Source: Beta vulgaris subsp. vulgaris
Taxonomy: Eukaryota > Streptophyta > Magnoliopsida > Caryophyllales > Amaranthaceae
Assembly: GCF_026745355.1 (NCBI RefSeq)
Contig: NC_079203.1
Coordinates: 4,583,362 to 4,647,361 of the forward strand
Direction of reading: 5' to 3'
DNA: 64,000 nucleotides
Shown: positions 45,114-57,486 of the stretch, one piece after another
Position numbering within the stretch: position 1 is the first letter of the stretch
Layout of the letters: every line of letters begins with the position of its first letter
Program-made: the position numbers and the translations under genes
Notes under the pieces: model-generated
What the model saw: the letters and a program-made list of their open reading frames with translations, nothing else
Database searches by the model: none
What the model was told of the DNA's origin: nothing

Positions 45114-45133
45114 GAAAGAAACAAGTACTTCAT
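45072..45133 (-). mobile_element. tail-only retroinsertion: poly(T) with perfect 14-bp target duplication
   Basis: The direct repeat aacaagtacttcat occurs at 45072-45085 and 45120-45133. Between them lie 28 T residues and gaaaga. Read on the minus strand this is tctttc, a poly(A) tail, then the duplicated target. That is the signature of LINE-machinery (target-primed) insertion of an RNA from which only the tail was copied. Confidence 0.82.
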
Positions 45134-46779
45134 CTAATTGGAGTCCTCCCTCCAAAAATACATTAATAATGAAATATCGAATTTTAATATGATAAACAGA
45201 ACTATATACTCTTGGACTCCTCCAGTTGTGAGTTGTGAGTTGTGAGTTGTGATTGTTGAACAACTTGACATATCACATAAGGCTGTCGTTGACATGAAAT
45301 AATCGGCCGTGAAATTTACTTTCATTGAGATGTCTGCCACCAAATTGTTGCCTGTGGCAGGGACACGATGTAGCACCAAAAAATCGTCAACTTTATTTCG
45401 TTCACATGTTTAAATCTTAATCTTTCAGTGTTTCATACAAGTAATTGATAAAAATGTGAAAACAAAGAAAAGGCAAATGATGACAATTTGAATATTTTAG
45501 GAAGACCTAGTAGAAGATCGATTATGTAAAAGTGGTCAGTATAAGCGGTAAGCAATTAAGCCATTTCTAATCTCCTAACTAATTCAATGTTTAAAGAAAA
45601 TTAAAGTGAAGAATAAGAGTAATGACAAACATATTTTTTAACGTGTATATCCTTTTACGAATTAGTAGAGAAAACATCACAAAAAGTCTCACTAATCATT
45701 CAATAATAGAGAAGCACATCTAATACCAAGAGAGATTGTTATTTTGCCGGGTTTGTGAGCTTGGATAGCTAAGAGTATTTGCAGTCTTTTTCGGTGTTGT
45801 ATGTTGCTTCTCTATAATACAAGAAGTCAAGAGTCAACACCAAAGCCCACTAACCTCTTTATATGATACAAGAATCATAACCCTTCTCCAATAATCAAAT
45901 ATTCTATTTCTAGTATATATATGATAAGATAATAGGAAACTGAGTACATATCGCCCTAATACATACATATATTACCTTATTAGGAATATATAATATTTTA
46001 AGAATCTTCAGTTCCTCACACAATAAGACTAGAAATAAAGTACTAACAGAAAGCAATAGAAAGGACGTATAGAAAGCTTCTTTTCGTCACACACGACCGT
46101 GAAAAATTAACTAGCTCTAGGTGACGAAGGCCACATGGCAGTTTAATGGATTGTGTGGTCAGCGTCCTTGGAGCTGCTTGCTCTTCTTCGCCTATGAATG
46201 CACTATACGACCATGATGTGACCACATTCTAGAAATTTGCTAATCACCATATAAAACACTCACAAATTTTGTGTATTAAAATTTCTCTCAAAAACTTTAA
46301 TAATCTAGAAACTCTAGAGTATTTATAATTTCTCCCTATATTTGATGTGCATTCAGAATAATGGTTTCAAACACCCTATATAGAGGTTGTAATCCTGATC
46401 CTATTAGATATAGGAAACAATCCTAATATGTTAATTACAAGATCAAGAATCTAACTCGATTTCTCCTGAAAAAACAAGGATCTAACTCGATTATTGAAGA
46501 AATTACTTTCCTTAATACAAATTTCATCTATTTAGGAAGTGTATAATCTTAAAGAATCCCAATCTAACAAAACTAGGAAAGTAGTAACAAAGAAGAAACA
46601 AAAAAAGCTTGCCAAAACTGAGCGTGAATTTAATCGAAGCAAGCAATTTGCCCTCCAATTTTGACTTCAACATCCTTGGAGCAGGAGTTCCAAACCTCAT
46701 ACTCGTGCCTCGTCATATCTTTTCCGTCTATAAACTTGCCCAAACACTCTTAAAACCCCACCAAATATTTTTGGACCCT
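45134..46779. other. intergenic DNA, no gene recognised
   Basis: Contains a short gttgtga microsatellite (about 45225-45255) and otherwise unremarkable AT-rich sequence. Open frames at 45134-45379, 46043-46225 and 46609-46983 show no domains; the last crosses into the hAT element and is chance. Confidence 0.45.
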
Positions 46780-46787
46780 GCTACCAT

Positions 46788-47833
46788 TAGAGGCGGAGCC
46801 AGTTTGGGGGGACATGGGGACAAATGTCCCCCCACATGGAAAATTAAGCGTGCTTCCATCAATGAGTTTGCTTCTTGTTTCCTTTTCTTCTCTCAATTCC
46901 ATGAATTAAGATGGGCTTTAGTTCAATCTTGTTTGCAAAAACAGCAGTTATTCACATGTGTTTTGTTATTCTTCATCGACTAATGATGCTCATTGAATGT
47001 TTGATAAAATGCTCGAGAGAAATTTTGTTTCTTGGACGCGTTAATCACTGGGTATGTAAATGGAAGGCGATTTTTAGAGGCGTTTGACGTGTTTCGAGAG
47101 ATGATGGAGGCAGGGACATAGTTGAGGGAGGTGACTACTGTGGGACTTTTATTTGCCTATATGCTAACTTAGGAGCTTTGGAGCAAGGAAGGTGGTCGTT
47201 CATGAGTATATTAGACGGGAATACGTTGGTGTTGAATGTATATGTTTGTACCGCTCTTATTGATAGGGTGTGCGAAATGTGGAGAATCTTGAGGAGGTTA
47301 AGGTTTTAAGGACAATGAAGGTGAAAAATATGTGCACTTGGAATGTTTTGATCTCAACATACTTGATAAATGGACTATCAGAGGATGCTTTCATGGTGTT
47401 TTATAGTATGATTTTTCATGACTATAAGCCCGATTAGATAACTGTTTTGCTGTATTATCCGCGTGATATTATGGAAGTCTTGTTAACAAGGGCCTGTGAC
47501 ATTTTAGAATTGTAAGTGAGGAGTTTTGTCTTTCAGCTTTAGCAATACCAAGACACATGAAGTTAGTGTACGAGAGATTGTCAAAACTTGAAACATGTAA
47601 AGGCACAATATTCGTTTTGTTAGGAGGTTTTCTTACAAGTTGCTAATGAGAATATCATTGATCACATTTTTTCATCTCTCTTTGATTGTAAAATTATAAG
47701 CATTTTGGAATTTCGAATGTAAAATGTCAAATATTAAACAATTTGTGTTATGGTGTTTTTTCTAAAAAAATCGTCCGAATGTCCAATGTCCATAATTTGT
47801 CCCCTCCCTTTGAAAATCCTGGCTCCGCCACCA
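46788..47833. mobile_element. non-autonomous hAT element with perfect 8-bp TSD, carrying a PPR gene fragment
   Basis: The element begins tagaggcggagccag and ends ctggctccgccacca, inverted repeats, and is flanked by GCTACCAT at 46780-46787 and 47834-47841. An exact 8-bp duplication is diagnostic for the hAT superfamily. Just inside the left end is a small palindrome, ggggggacatggggac then aaatgtcccccc. The interior has no transposase but contains a decayed PPR coding stretch on the plus strand (see next entry). Confidence 0.85.
46981..47560 (+). pseudogene. pentatricopeptide repeat (PPR) gene fragment captured in the hAT element
   Basis: With frame changes the plus strand reads MFDKMLERNFVSWTRLITGY, then EAFDVFREMMEAG, then CAKCGE, then VKNMCTWNVLISTYLINGL, SEDAFMVFYSM and YKPD. 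These are consecutive PLS-type PPR motifs of plant organelle RNA-editing or processing factors. A further weak match (SEEFCLSAL) follows near 47520. There are several stops and at least two frameshifts. It lies entirely inside the hAT ends, so it is a transduplicated fragment and not a host gene; the donor gene is outside the window. Confidence 0.8.
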
Positions 47834-47841
47834 GCTACCAT

Positions 47842-48739
47842 ATTTGACTATTATTAAGGTTGCACACCTTACATCAAAAGATCTATTACAATAATTTTAA
47901 ATAAGTTATCATATTTATTTGGTTTGAAAGAACATGTCTTAATCGTGCCCCTTGGGAAGGCCCAGCCAACCACTTTCCTTCTTAATTCTCAAATCTTAGC
48001 ACAACACTACAATTAAATTAGAATAATGGGTAACGGTATTCTCTAACTTCTCCTTAGCTTACAACCTTATACTGTATATGCAAATTCAAAAAAAACAACT
48101 ACTCTAGTAGTTACCAACAAAAGAGTTAAAACAAAGGTAATGTATGATGTATTAGCTATGTTGCCACGTAAAACTTGGAACCCACAAATTGCTTTTTATG
48201 GCCTTTCATCACCAAAGAGGTAAACCAATAATAGTAACATGTCATAAACCAAACCCCATATCAGATAATACAGCACCAGATGTTACAGAGATCAGATATA
48301 GCTACTAGTGAATAACAGTGTCTCACAAACCCATACTTGAGTTTTTTCTTCACTCTTCATCCTAGTTAGAAGAACAAGTTACTCCTACCTATATCTTTAG
48401 TAATATGAAGCTTACGTCACGTGACAATACAACCCGTCTTACAACCTAGTTAGAAGAATAAAGATACGTTCTTTTAGATTGAGAGAAACTAAAATGGTAA
48501 CCTAAATTACTACTGTTAGTTATTGTAATTCTAACTAGCTATATAGTACTATTCTGTGTCACGTGACAATACAACTCTCTCACAACTTCGGAAAAATCGT
48601 AAAGGATATTTTGTAGTTGGTATTTAATGGGTCAAAATAAAGTGATAGTCCCACTAAGACTACCCCTCCAACATTTACCTGAGCTAAGCTTGGTACTATC
48701 ACTATCCCCCACTTTCTCCCTCATATTTATTGAATCCTC
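47842..48739 (+). promoter_or_regulatory. upstream region of the MIR319 locus with two copies of a G-box
   Basis: The palindrome TCACGTGA occurs at 48417-48424 and 48559-48566, each followed by caatacaac, with related flanks (acaacctagttagaag / cacaacttcgg). This is a local duplication of about 142 bp carrying a CACGTG G-box. G-boxes bind bHLH and bZIP factors such as PIF/HY5. The elements lie 180-320 bp upstream of a TATA-like ctatatatta (48740-48749). Regulation by these sites is inference. Confidence 0.45.
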
Positions 48740-51700
48740 CTATATATTAATTTCCCATTTTCCATATCACTTGAGAACGAATTAACTTTGGGAAACAAAA
48801 ACACCAACTTAACATTTTTCTCTCTCTTCATTCATCTTCCCTACCTCAAACTGCAGAGAATAATGAAGAGAGAATGAGAAACCTCTACTTTCTTCTTTTC
48901 TTAATTTTTTCTCTCTCTAGAAAATTAAAACATACTACTACAACTTACAAGGGTGTGTGTGGTTTGTTGTGTTAGATTTGGTGAGATTTGAAGGTCGCTT
49001 TCTGTCTCTGACTCTCATGAAGACAATGACTCTTCATCCATTTCTCTACTTTTTCTCCTTCCTTAATTCAAATATACTTCTTCTTCTTCTCCTCCCATGA
49101 ACTTCTGCTGACTCTTTTTTTTTTTTCTAGATAATAGTAGAATTTTTCCCTCATATATATATGTAGGAATTTTGCATTTTATCAGAAATAATTAAAACCC
49201 ATCTTTTTTTTTCCACAGGAGAATTAAACCCTTTTTTTTTTTTTGGGATGTGGGTTATAATTTTCACTTAAAAATTGCATCTTGTTTGGTGGTTTTTTTT
49301 TTTTCCCTTTCAACAAAAGGTTAAATTTTTCATAGGGCCACTTTTTTTTTTTTTAATATATAAAAAGTTTGTATTAAAAAAGCTTTAATCTTTGATTTGA
49401 TGGGTTCTTTATATTTTAGTTTTCTTGTCCAAAACCATGAAAATAAAAAATAAAAAAAAATATTCACAGGAGCTTATTTATGAAGATAAGACTACTCACT
49501 ACTGCATGGATGTTGAGTGATTTGAGGTGGTAGAGGTGTATAGACTGATAGTGGGGTTAGTTGTTGATGCAGTGAATAATTCAATCTGTAGTCTTATCAA
49601 TCTTGTCTTTCAACCAAGCTAAGTTTTGCTACACACTCTCTCTCTCTTACTAGTTACTAGTAGTATAGAATAAAATATTACAAAAAATAATAAGTATCTA
49701 AGAGTGTACTTCCATATTCAGGGTGAGATCATATCAATAGTCAGTAGTCTGCCATAAATAGATTTATATGATTCCCATTCATTTTGATTCTTTTTATCTA
49801 AGCAAGCTTTATTTTCCTGTCTCTCTCTTTTTTTATTTCTTTCTTTATGTCTGAATGAATATGAGAAGTGGATGTGGGGAAGGTTATGTCTCCTCTATTT
49901 TCTCTCCATATTTACTTCTCTTTATTTTTTTTTTTTTTTTTTTGCTTCGATAAATAAAATGCATGTGATATATCTACTTTTTTCTTTTGTGATTTGTGCT
50001 ACCTTTGAGAATATTTTGTAACTTGATCTGTCTTCTTTTTTAGCTAGTGTTTTTTAGTTGTGGGGTATAAGATTATTTTCTGGGTAAGCTAAATTTTGGC
50101 TCTTTTACTTTTTTTTTGTTGTATGATTTTTCTAGGGTTGTTGTTTAAAGCTTTTCATTAGGGTTAGGGTTTGTTGGTTCATAGAATTGTTACATATATA
50201 TTGATCTAGGGTTGATGTTTTGGTTGAATCTTACTAGTTCTTTGTTGTTCATTGTGTTAGATGGTGATTAGCTTAATTATGCTAAGTTGGGTGTTTAAGA
50301 ATTTTTTTTATCTTGTCTAATGTGCTTTTGAATTTTAGTCTTATATAGTTAAGCTGTATGCGATTTAGATTTGTGTTTTCATCAATATGTTAATCAATTA
50401 ATTAGTTCTGATATTAATCTCATGAATTCTGCTATTATATCTCATGTGTTCTTGATAATGTTGAATGGGTCTCTAACCAAAGTCAACAAATAATTTGAGT
50501 TCATTTATATCAATGTCTTCATGTATGATTGAGCATTTTCTCTGTTTAATTAAATGTGAAGCATGATATATAGGAAGCTTATTTGTTTTAATTCAATGAT
50601 CATGCATGTCTTACTTTATAATTGACCTTTTCCTCTCTTTAATAAAATCATGATTGAATGGGAACTTATACTTATATTTTTATTCTTGTCAGATGAATGT
50701 TTTAGTTTACAATTGACCTTTTCCACTCTTTATTTGATCTTGATTGAGTTGAAATATATATGGATCTATTCATTTCACATGAAATTTTGATCTTTATTTC
50801 TTTTAAGTGTATTAATTCAAATAGAACCTAAGCTCATTCTAACCATGTTGAGATTTGTGTTTGTCAAATATTTATGTATTAATTGCATGTGTAAAATTCC
50901 TTTCTATTTCATGTTATTATGCTGTATGATTCTTTTTGAGAAGCTATGGAATGTTAGGGAGTGTTAGGCTCAAGAAGTAGTGTAAGAGAGCTTCCTTCAG
51001 CCCACTCATGGATGGGAAAAAGAGGGTCTGAATTATCTGCCGACTCATTCATTCAAACACTCAGTAGACCGAAGAATTTGCAAGGGCGTTCTACTGTGAT
51101 TGCATGAATGATGCGGGAGATAGTTTCATCCTTCTCTCTCCTTGCTTGGACTGAAGGGAGCTCCCTTTCTCTATTCACTTCATTTTTCGCATTATTCATT
51201 CAATTCAACTATGATGATAATTTTCACTTAATTGCATTTAACCATGAATGAATTATTGTTTGTTACTGTTGACTGAGCTGTTATTTTATGGTAATAATGT
51301 ACAATATGATCTAGAGTTGCCTTTTCATCTGCAGTAATATTTCCTTGTGTGTTAATCATATACTCTCACCTACTTGCTCTAGAATTATTTTCTACATTGC
51401 CATCTTAGGAAAAATGATGATGGCGTGGTTGCGGAATGTTACGTTTGTAGATCAGATGTTCTACTCTCACCCGTCTCACCTAATGGAATCAATTATCAAG
51501 TTGGCTTCATAGTTCAGATTGAGGTATGCTTACCTTCTAATCATGGATAACTACTGCATTATTCGTCTTACTTGATGCTTTATTTTGAAGTTTCTTCGTA
51601 TGAGGTCGACATGAAATCCACCTAATTTCTTTGCTTAATGTTATGTGCTATTGATAATGGTGTTGCCTATTAGTCCGATTAGATATTGAAGTCCAGTTTG
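48740..51700 (+). ncRNA. MIR319: probable primary transcript of MIR319
   Basis: A TATA-like ctatatatta at 48740-48749 is followed by a CT-rich, leader-like stretch (ctctctcttcattcatcttc at about 48820) and about 2.2 kb of T-rich sequence before the miRNA hairpin at 50974-51181. Both 5' and 3' ends are inferred; the 3' end is not resolved. Part of the leader may be intronic. A 27-codon frame near the 5' end (49017-49100, starting MKTMTLHPF) is present but has no known counterpart. Confidence 0.55.
50974..51181 (+). ncRNA. MIR319: miR319 precursor hairpin
   Basis: The mature 21-nt miR319 lies on the 3' arm at 51146-51166 and begins ttggactgaagggagctc; no mismatch to the conserved family sequence is visible. 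The star strand on the 5' arm is about 50987-51007 (agcttccttcagcccac). The long stem closes with gaagt/acttc at the base. A second paired block (tatctgccgactcattcatt with the 3' side tgaatgatgcgggagata) reproduces the conserved upper duplex of the miR159/miR319 family, which is processed from loop to base. miR319 targets class II TCP transcription factors that control leaf growth and senescence. The target genes are not in this window. Confidence 0.96.
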
Positions 51701-54700
51701 TGGAAAGATATAGATAATGTGTGAAGTGAGAAAGATGGCAACTAGATTATGTTTAGATTTGATATGCAGATAGGCTATACCCTATATTGTCTTTAATTCT
51801 TATTCTTGAATTATGGATCATGTCAAATTTTTAAGCGGAGACGCTAGACTTGTGATATTGATCATCAATCTTGGCTTTCTGTTGAACATTTGGATCTCTC
51901 ATTTCTTCTTTTGTTGGGAAGGATAGTGCTATGTTTCAATTAGCTGGTAAACCGAATATAATTTTCTTGCATGCTTGCCACATTCTATCCTTGAAGAATT
52001 CATGTCAATTACTTCACATATGTCGGTTGTCCATGAAGTTAGTCTGAATACTGTTAAGAGTCTTTACGAGACGTATCTATGATTAAACTTCATAAACAAT
52101 AAGACTCTTCTAGACTTTGTACATGGTTCAACCCCCCCCCCCCCCCCTCTTTTCCCTTTGTGTCGAGCTGCTGATTGATGTTGTTCACCTTATGTCTAAT
52201 TTCAGTACATTTGTACCGATCAGTTGGTAATGCTACATTAAATTTCATTTTAATGGTGTTAGTTTGACCTTGCACTTCTGTTGTTTCCTTTTCCATGTTT
52301 CCTGCACTTTAGGGACCGAATCATGTTTATGTTGAAATAGCTGCAGCCTAGCTAATCAATTCCTGAAAGTCTTCAATCAATACTACAATAGCGCGCGGTA
52401 ATATCTTGCTTTTGCTCTTTTTTTTCATCACCTTGATTATATGATTGTAGGTATGGATGCCAAAAATTTCACTCCTGCTTATTGTAGTTGGAAGTTAGAA
52501 CATTTGAATTAAGGGTTTGTTCTCTCCACCTTTTATTTTGCTGAACTTATCTCATCTGAACATGTTAGAACTCATTTGAACTTCTTTACACTTATTAAAC
52601 CGGAAACTTATACTCTTGAGGTCACGAGAATGCTCCCTATGTAGACTGATAAATTTGTTATGATCCACATGAAATGGTCTTACGATAGTGAAGTATTGTG
52701 TGTCTTCCTAGCTTGAAGGTTTGCTCACCTCTAGAATGAGTTAGGTTTTAGTACTGTAAACTATAATAAGCAATATACTTACCAACAAGAAAAAAAAAAG
52801 TATCATGTGCCGTTGTGCCTCATGCGAGTTACAAGAGTTAGGTACTGGAGCTGAATTCCTATGTATTTTGTTGGTCCAAGTACCGGAATATATGCATCCA
52901 TAGCTTATGTCAAGAATATCTTTCCAAGGTATTGTTGCTGCGTACCAAGAAAGTGTATCTTTCTAACTCTCTTCCTCCCTCCCTCCCTCCCCCTTTCCTC
53001 CCTTCTAAGATGCAGGTAAGACTTACTAGGCAGCTCTTTGACCTCGTGGAACCGACATTCAATCTTGATTCGGCGGTGGATGTGCATTTTTTATGACGCA
53101 CTATTTGGAAAAGGTAAAGAGAAACAAGCATGATACAAGCTACTCTTTTAAAAGGACAATCTTAATTAATAACCAAGTACTACGATTTTGTTCAAAACCT
53201 TACTTAAATCTGCTTAGTTTAATGACTTGTTAGGAAGCACAGATTCTCGTGGGTACTTTTAAGCATCAACTGCTCAGTTCATCGAGTTCTTCGAGGATGG
53301 AAGTACAACCCTAACCCATTTTTATTTTCATCTGAAATCGTGCTCATGTGTTTGTGCTTGCTTTATAATTACCTTTATTAATTTCAAACAATGCGGCTGC
53401 TGCTGTTTGGTTTTGATGAAATTTTTCAATATATTATCTAGTGTTGTTACCGGAGGCGAATGATCGGTATCATATTTTCGCTTATTTCCGAATCCTGATT
53501 GATTACAATTATCTAGCTAGGTGGGTATTGGCGATTTGGCGTGGTGATGATTCCTCTTCGTATTTACCAAATATGGGTGACTAGTAACTTGGTCCATATT
53601 CTCTTTTGGTAATGAGATTTGGTTTATAAATATATCCTGTCTTTAAAACTGATACCTGGAGAAAGATTTATTTATCTAATTAGTACGTTTTACAATGAAA
53701 AAGATGATTTATTATAATAATAGTACGTATTTTTTCCAAATTTGTTTAATCTTTAGTTAGGGTGCAAAAGAGTATCTTTTTTCTTGCTCAAGATGACATA
53801 TAGGAATTGGTTAAATGTGGTCCAATAGAATAAAAATTGGGTTTTCAAAGAGATGTAACTTGTATAGTTTATAGTACATATTGTGTGTATGTATTTGTGG
53901 TCCCAATAGTTTCAATTTGCACTTGTGTAGTTATGTTATGTTGCATTATAATAGTTTGTATATTCCTTCTTTTGAGGTGAACAAGCCTAGATTTCTGGTG
54001 CAACCTTTAATCTTCAAACTGTGAAAAGCCTATATTGCTAGCCCCATTTCTTTTGCAGCAACAGGCAACTAGGTCTGAATATGTCATGATAATGCAGTTG
54101 AATTTTTCCTTTTGTGCTCCTTGATTGGTTATACTAGGTTGAAGGAGCTATTTTAATGGGGGAAAACTTTGTCTATCCACTGGGGTAATCTATCCACTAG
54201 CAATAGACATTAATAATAAGTAGAGTTCAACTCGGTAGAATTATTTATTTTTTAACTGTTTATTTTTAATGAATAGTCTATCGAGTGGGTAGATGTAGCA
54301 ATCTCCATGTTAATTGTTAATGTAGTGCTTAATTGTTCCCCTTTTTAACTTTCTTAGTAGAATTATAAACAATATAAGCACTTGTATTTTTCTTTTACCA
54401 ATTTTACTTTGCCCTTTTGCCAAAGTTTAATTTTGAATATTGAAAAATATTTGAAATATCTATCTCTGTGTAATTGGAAATTACAAGCTAATGTTTCTAT
54501 ATTGTATAATGACACTCCAATAGGATTTCATAGATTACTTATTTGTATTATCAATTGAAGTACAAAATAGTCAAAGTTGAGTGAATAATGCAATATATCA
54601 AAATGGTAGAAATTAGATAAAAGAGGGAAAAAGGAATTCGATTCGAACCTACTCGAAATAAGTGGGGTAGGGTTGGGAATTACCCATTTTAGTAAATAGA

Positions 54701-55189
54701 TTAACAAGATTAATCCATTTAATTAAATTGCTTAAGTTGAGGTCGATATTTCTAACTCGAAATGATGTGTTTTGACTTTATTAACTCATATATTTAGCAG
54801 AACATCGTTATAAATTATAATAGGTCATAATTTTTCTAAATGTACATACTTTTGCAAGTGAATTTGTTCATTTAGCTTTTTAAGAAAATAATTATTATTT
54901 AATTAATATGAGAGAGAAAATGCGTACATACATGAAAATGGGAAAATTAGGGTGGCGAAAATTAAAAAAGGATTTGAAAAGATCAAGTGATATAACGTGA
55001 CATTAACAAATAGGAAAAAAATAAAAGTCAACATCGGAAATCGGCATAACTTAGCTGTTAACAACAAAATGGAAAACTAAGGTAGCTTGGGATAATAATT
55101 TTTTTATAAGGTTGTTTCTCGCAAAAACTTGAAAGTGTAGTTTTGGACAAAAATTCCTATTTATAATTATAATTAAATGGAAGGAGTAT
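51400..55189. other. downstream of MIR319: intergenic DNA, no gene recognised
   Basis: Apart from a C-homopolymer of about 17 (52132-52148), a ctccctccctcc tract (52970-53000) and scattered homopolymers, no coding region, RNA gene or bounded element was recognised. Around 55150-55195 the phrase aaatggaaggagtata could be a Stowaway end fragment. A short exon-like stretch at 51410-51525 has no supported identity and may be part of the MIR319 primary transcript. Confidence 0.4.
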
Positions 55190-57486
55190 AAATGAGGTGA
55201 GATAACTCACGAGCTATTCGAGACTGACACGGTCAAAGTTCGACTCGAGTATGCTCGACTCAAGTTTGAGCTCAGCTCGATAACTAATGAGCCTATCTGA
55301 GCTATTACCTACTCGGCTCGAAATGCTCGTGAGAAATTCGAAAAAAAATTATATACAATACTTGTAATTTTGATAATCATTTGCAAACTTTTTCGAAGTT
55401 TTAATCCTTGAAATACAATCGATAACATATTTTTATGGTGGACTTTAATCATACTTTGGTTTTAGGTGTTGGTTAACTGGTCTAGTACAAAAATTATATA
55501 TAATAATTGTAATTTCGATAAATAATTCGCACACTTTTTCAAAGTGTTTAACCGTTGAAATACAATCATTAATATAGAAAATATTTTTATGGCGAACTTT
55601 AATCATAGTTTGTTTTTAGGTGATGGTTAACTGGTCTAACACAAGATTTTAACGAGCTTTGGCTCGGCTCAAATATCATAAACAAACTGAAAAATTATAA
55701 AAATTATTCAAAAGGATCTTTCATATAAAATATTAAATGTCCCACATCAGTTTGTAGTGTAAACATCTTTTTTTCTATATAAAATGTTTCTACTACAACT
55801 TTGCTTATTGTTTGAATTTAATTTTTCTCATATTGGTTTGGAAACAAAAGTTGAAGATCGTGTTCTTTTGTAAATGGAGCAATGTTGCATTTTTTCATTG
55901 GGTGGATATTGTTGTTCTTTTATCAAAGTTTGTTTCATAAAGTCCCAAAGCTTTGAGTTCGAGTTTTAAGTTTGAGATCGAGTTTGATTCGAGCTCTACT
56001 TGAGGATTTTGAGCTTCTGATAAGTCATTTATATATATATATTTTAGGTGCATTTAGGTCGTATTTTAGAGCATTTAGTTTTATATTTAGGATCATTATT
56101 GCATCATATTTATAATTTAATGTTATTATACTCCTATTCGGTATGTTTTCTTATTTTTGATGAATTTCAGGCATAGAGGACGTATTTGGAGTATGATTAA
56201 CTAAATTTTGAGGATTAGGAGCACTTGGAAAGAAGCTACAATGAATAAGGGATCGTATGGATATTTTGTAGTACGAGTTTGAGCGAAAATGAAGCGGGAA
56301 ATCATTAGAAGAAATGTGAAAAAGAGTCACGTCTACTCTTATGATCATAACTTTTGATGTGCTTATTAAAATCGAGTACTTCAAGCATATTTGGAAATTA
56401 GACTTGAAGATCTTTCCAATGATAGGTGGCACGTCTCGAGGAGACTTCTATTCAAGGAGTTATGCCTTTCGGAAAATTTTACTATTTCTGCTGAAATCTA
56501 TCATGCGTACGCGCGGATCATTAATCCGTCCATTAATGATTTATATAAGACTTTCCTTATCTTGTAAATAACTTTTCTAGTCATTTTAGATTATTGAATA
56601 TTATTTAGATTAGTTTTTCATTCTTTCTTTCTTCCTCCTCCCACACACGTTATTTTCTTATTTTTCTTAGTTCTAGGTTTAGTTTTCTCCTCTCCTTCTC
56701 TCTAGTTTTAAGTTGTAAACCCTAGTTTTTATTCATCTTCATTAATTCATGAATTTTATTAGTTTCTTTCATTGATTTCTTTATTATGTTTTCTTTTATA
56801 GTTTTAGATTTCATCGTTTATTTCATGATAGCGTGGTTTTTATTTTTCCAAGGTTTGAGAATCCGTGTTTATTTGCTGTGATTTGATTGATATTTATTCA
56901 TGGTTTGATTAGTTATTGATTTTTCTAATCGATTAGTGTTTTTATTGTTAATCTTGCAATTTGATCAATTGTCTGATTAAATATTGTTAATATCGAGTCA
57001 TTGATCGAAAGATAATACTCTTTAGAGGTTTACCTGCAATTAGCAAATCTAATTATGTTGAGCAACCATACTAGCATATGCTGATTTGATAGCGTTAAGG
57101 CCCGACCGTAGGATTAACTTGTGCTTTAGATATCTGATTAAATGAACTATTGATGATATTTTGATAGATTATAGTTATAAACATGGTGAACCATTACCCT
57201 AGATCCTTTTTAGTTTGATTTTCGTAGTTAAACTTCAAATCTTGTGATCTTGTGATCTTGTTTAGTTTCTCTATACCTTAGAAACTAGATTAAAACGATC
57301 ATCTCTTTATGGATTCGACCCTATTTATCCTACTACATTGTTAGAGGGTTTTGTAGGAATTATTTTTGACAGGTGTACGACAACCCATCAAGCTTGAGCC
57401 GAGTTTGAATCTTTTCACGGTCATGAGTTTTCGAGTCGAGTCGAGCTGGACTTCAAGTCGAGCTCGACTCGCATCATTTACACCCC
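55190..57486. mobile_element. degenerate TIR element (hAT-like), split by a solo LTR
   Basis: The left side has cgagctattcgag, cggtcaaagttcgactcgag and gctcgactcaagtttgagc. The right side, read inversely, has gtaaatgatgcgagtcgag, ctcgactcgactcgaaaac and atgaccgtgaaaag. These GAGCTCGACTCG-rich inverted ends with an outer gtaaatga are typical of some plant hAT non-autonomous elements. Within the left half, two copies of an about 130-bp unit (ttttggtgaactgg-like, near 55375-55500 and 55500-55640) occur. No target duplication could be fixed. Confidence 0.45.
56018..57390 (+). mobile_element. probable solo LTR inserted in the degenerate hAT-like element
   Basis: The sequence runs from tgataagtcatttatatata to gtgtacgacaacccatca, starting TG and ending CA. 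AGCTT flanks it at 56012-56016 and 57391-57395, with one extra C between the left copy and the TG. The interior has an LTR-like 3' part (tatggattcgaccctattta) and no coding domain. The offset C makes the exact left edge uncertain. Confidence 0.6.
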
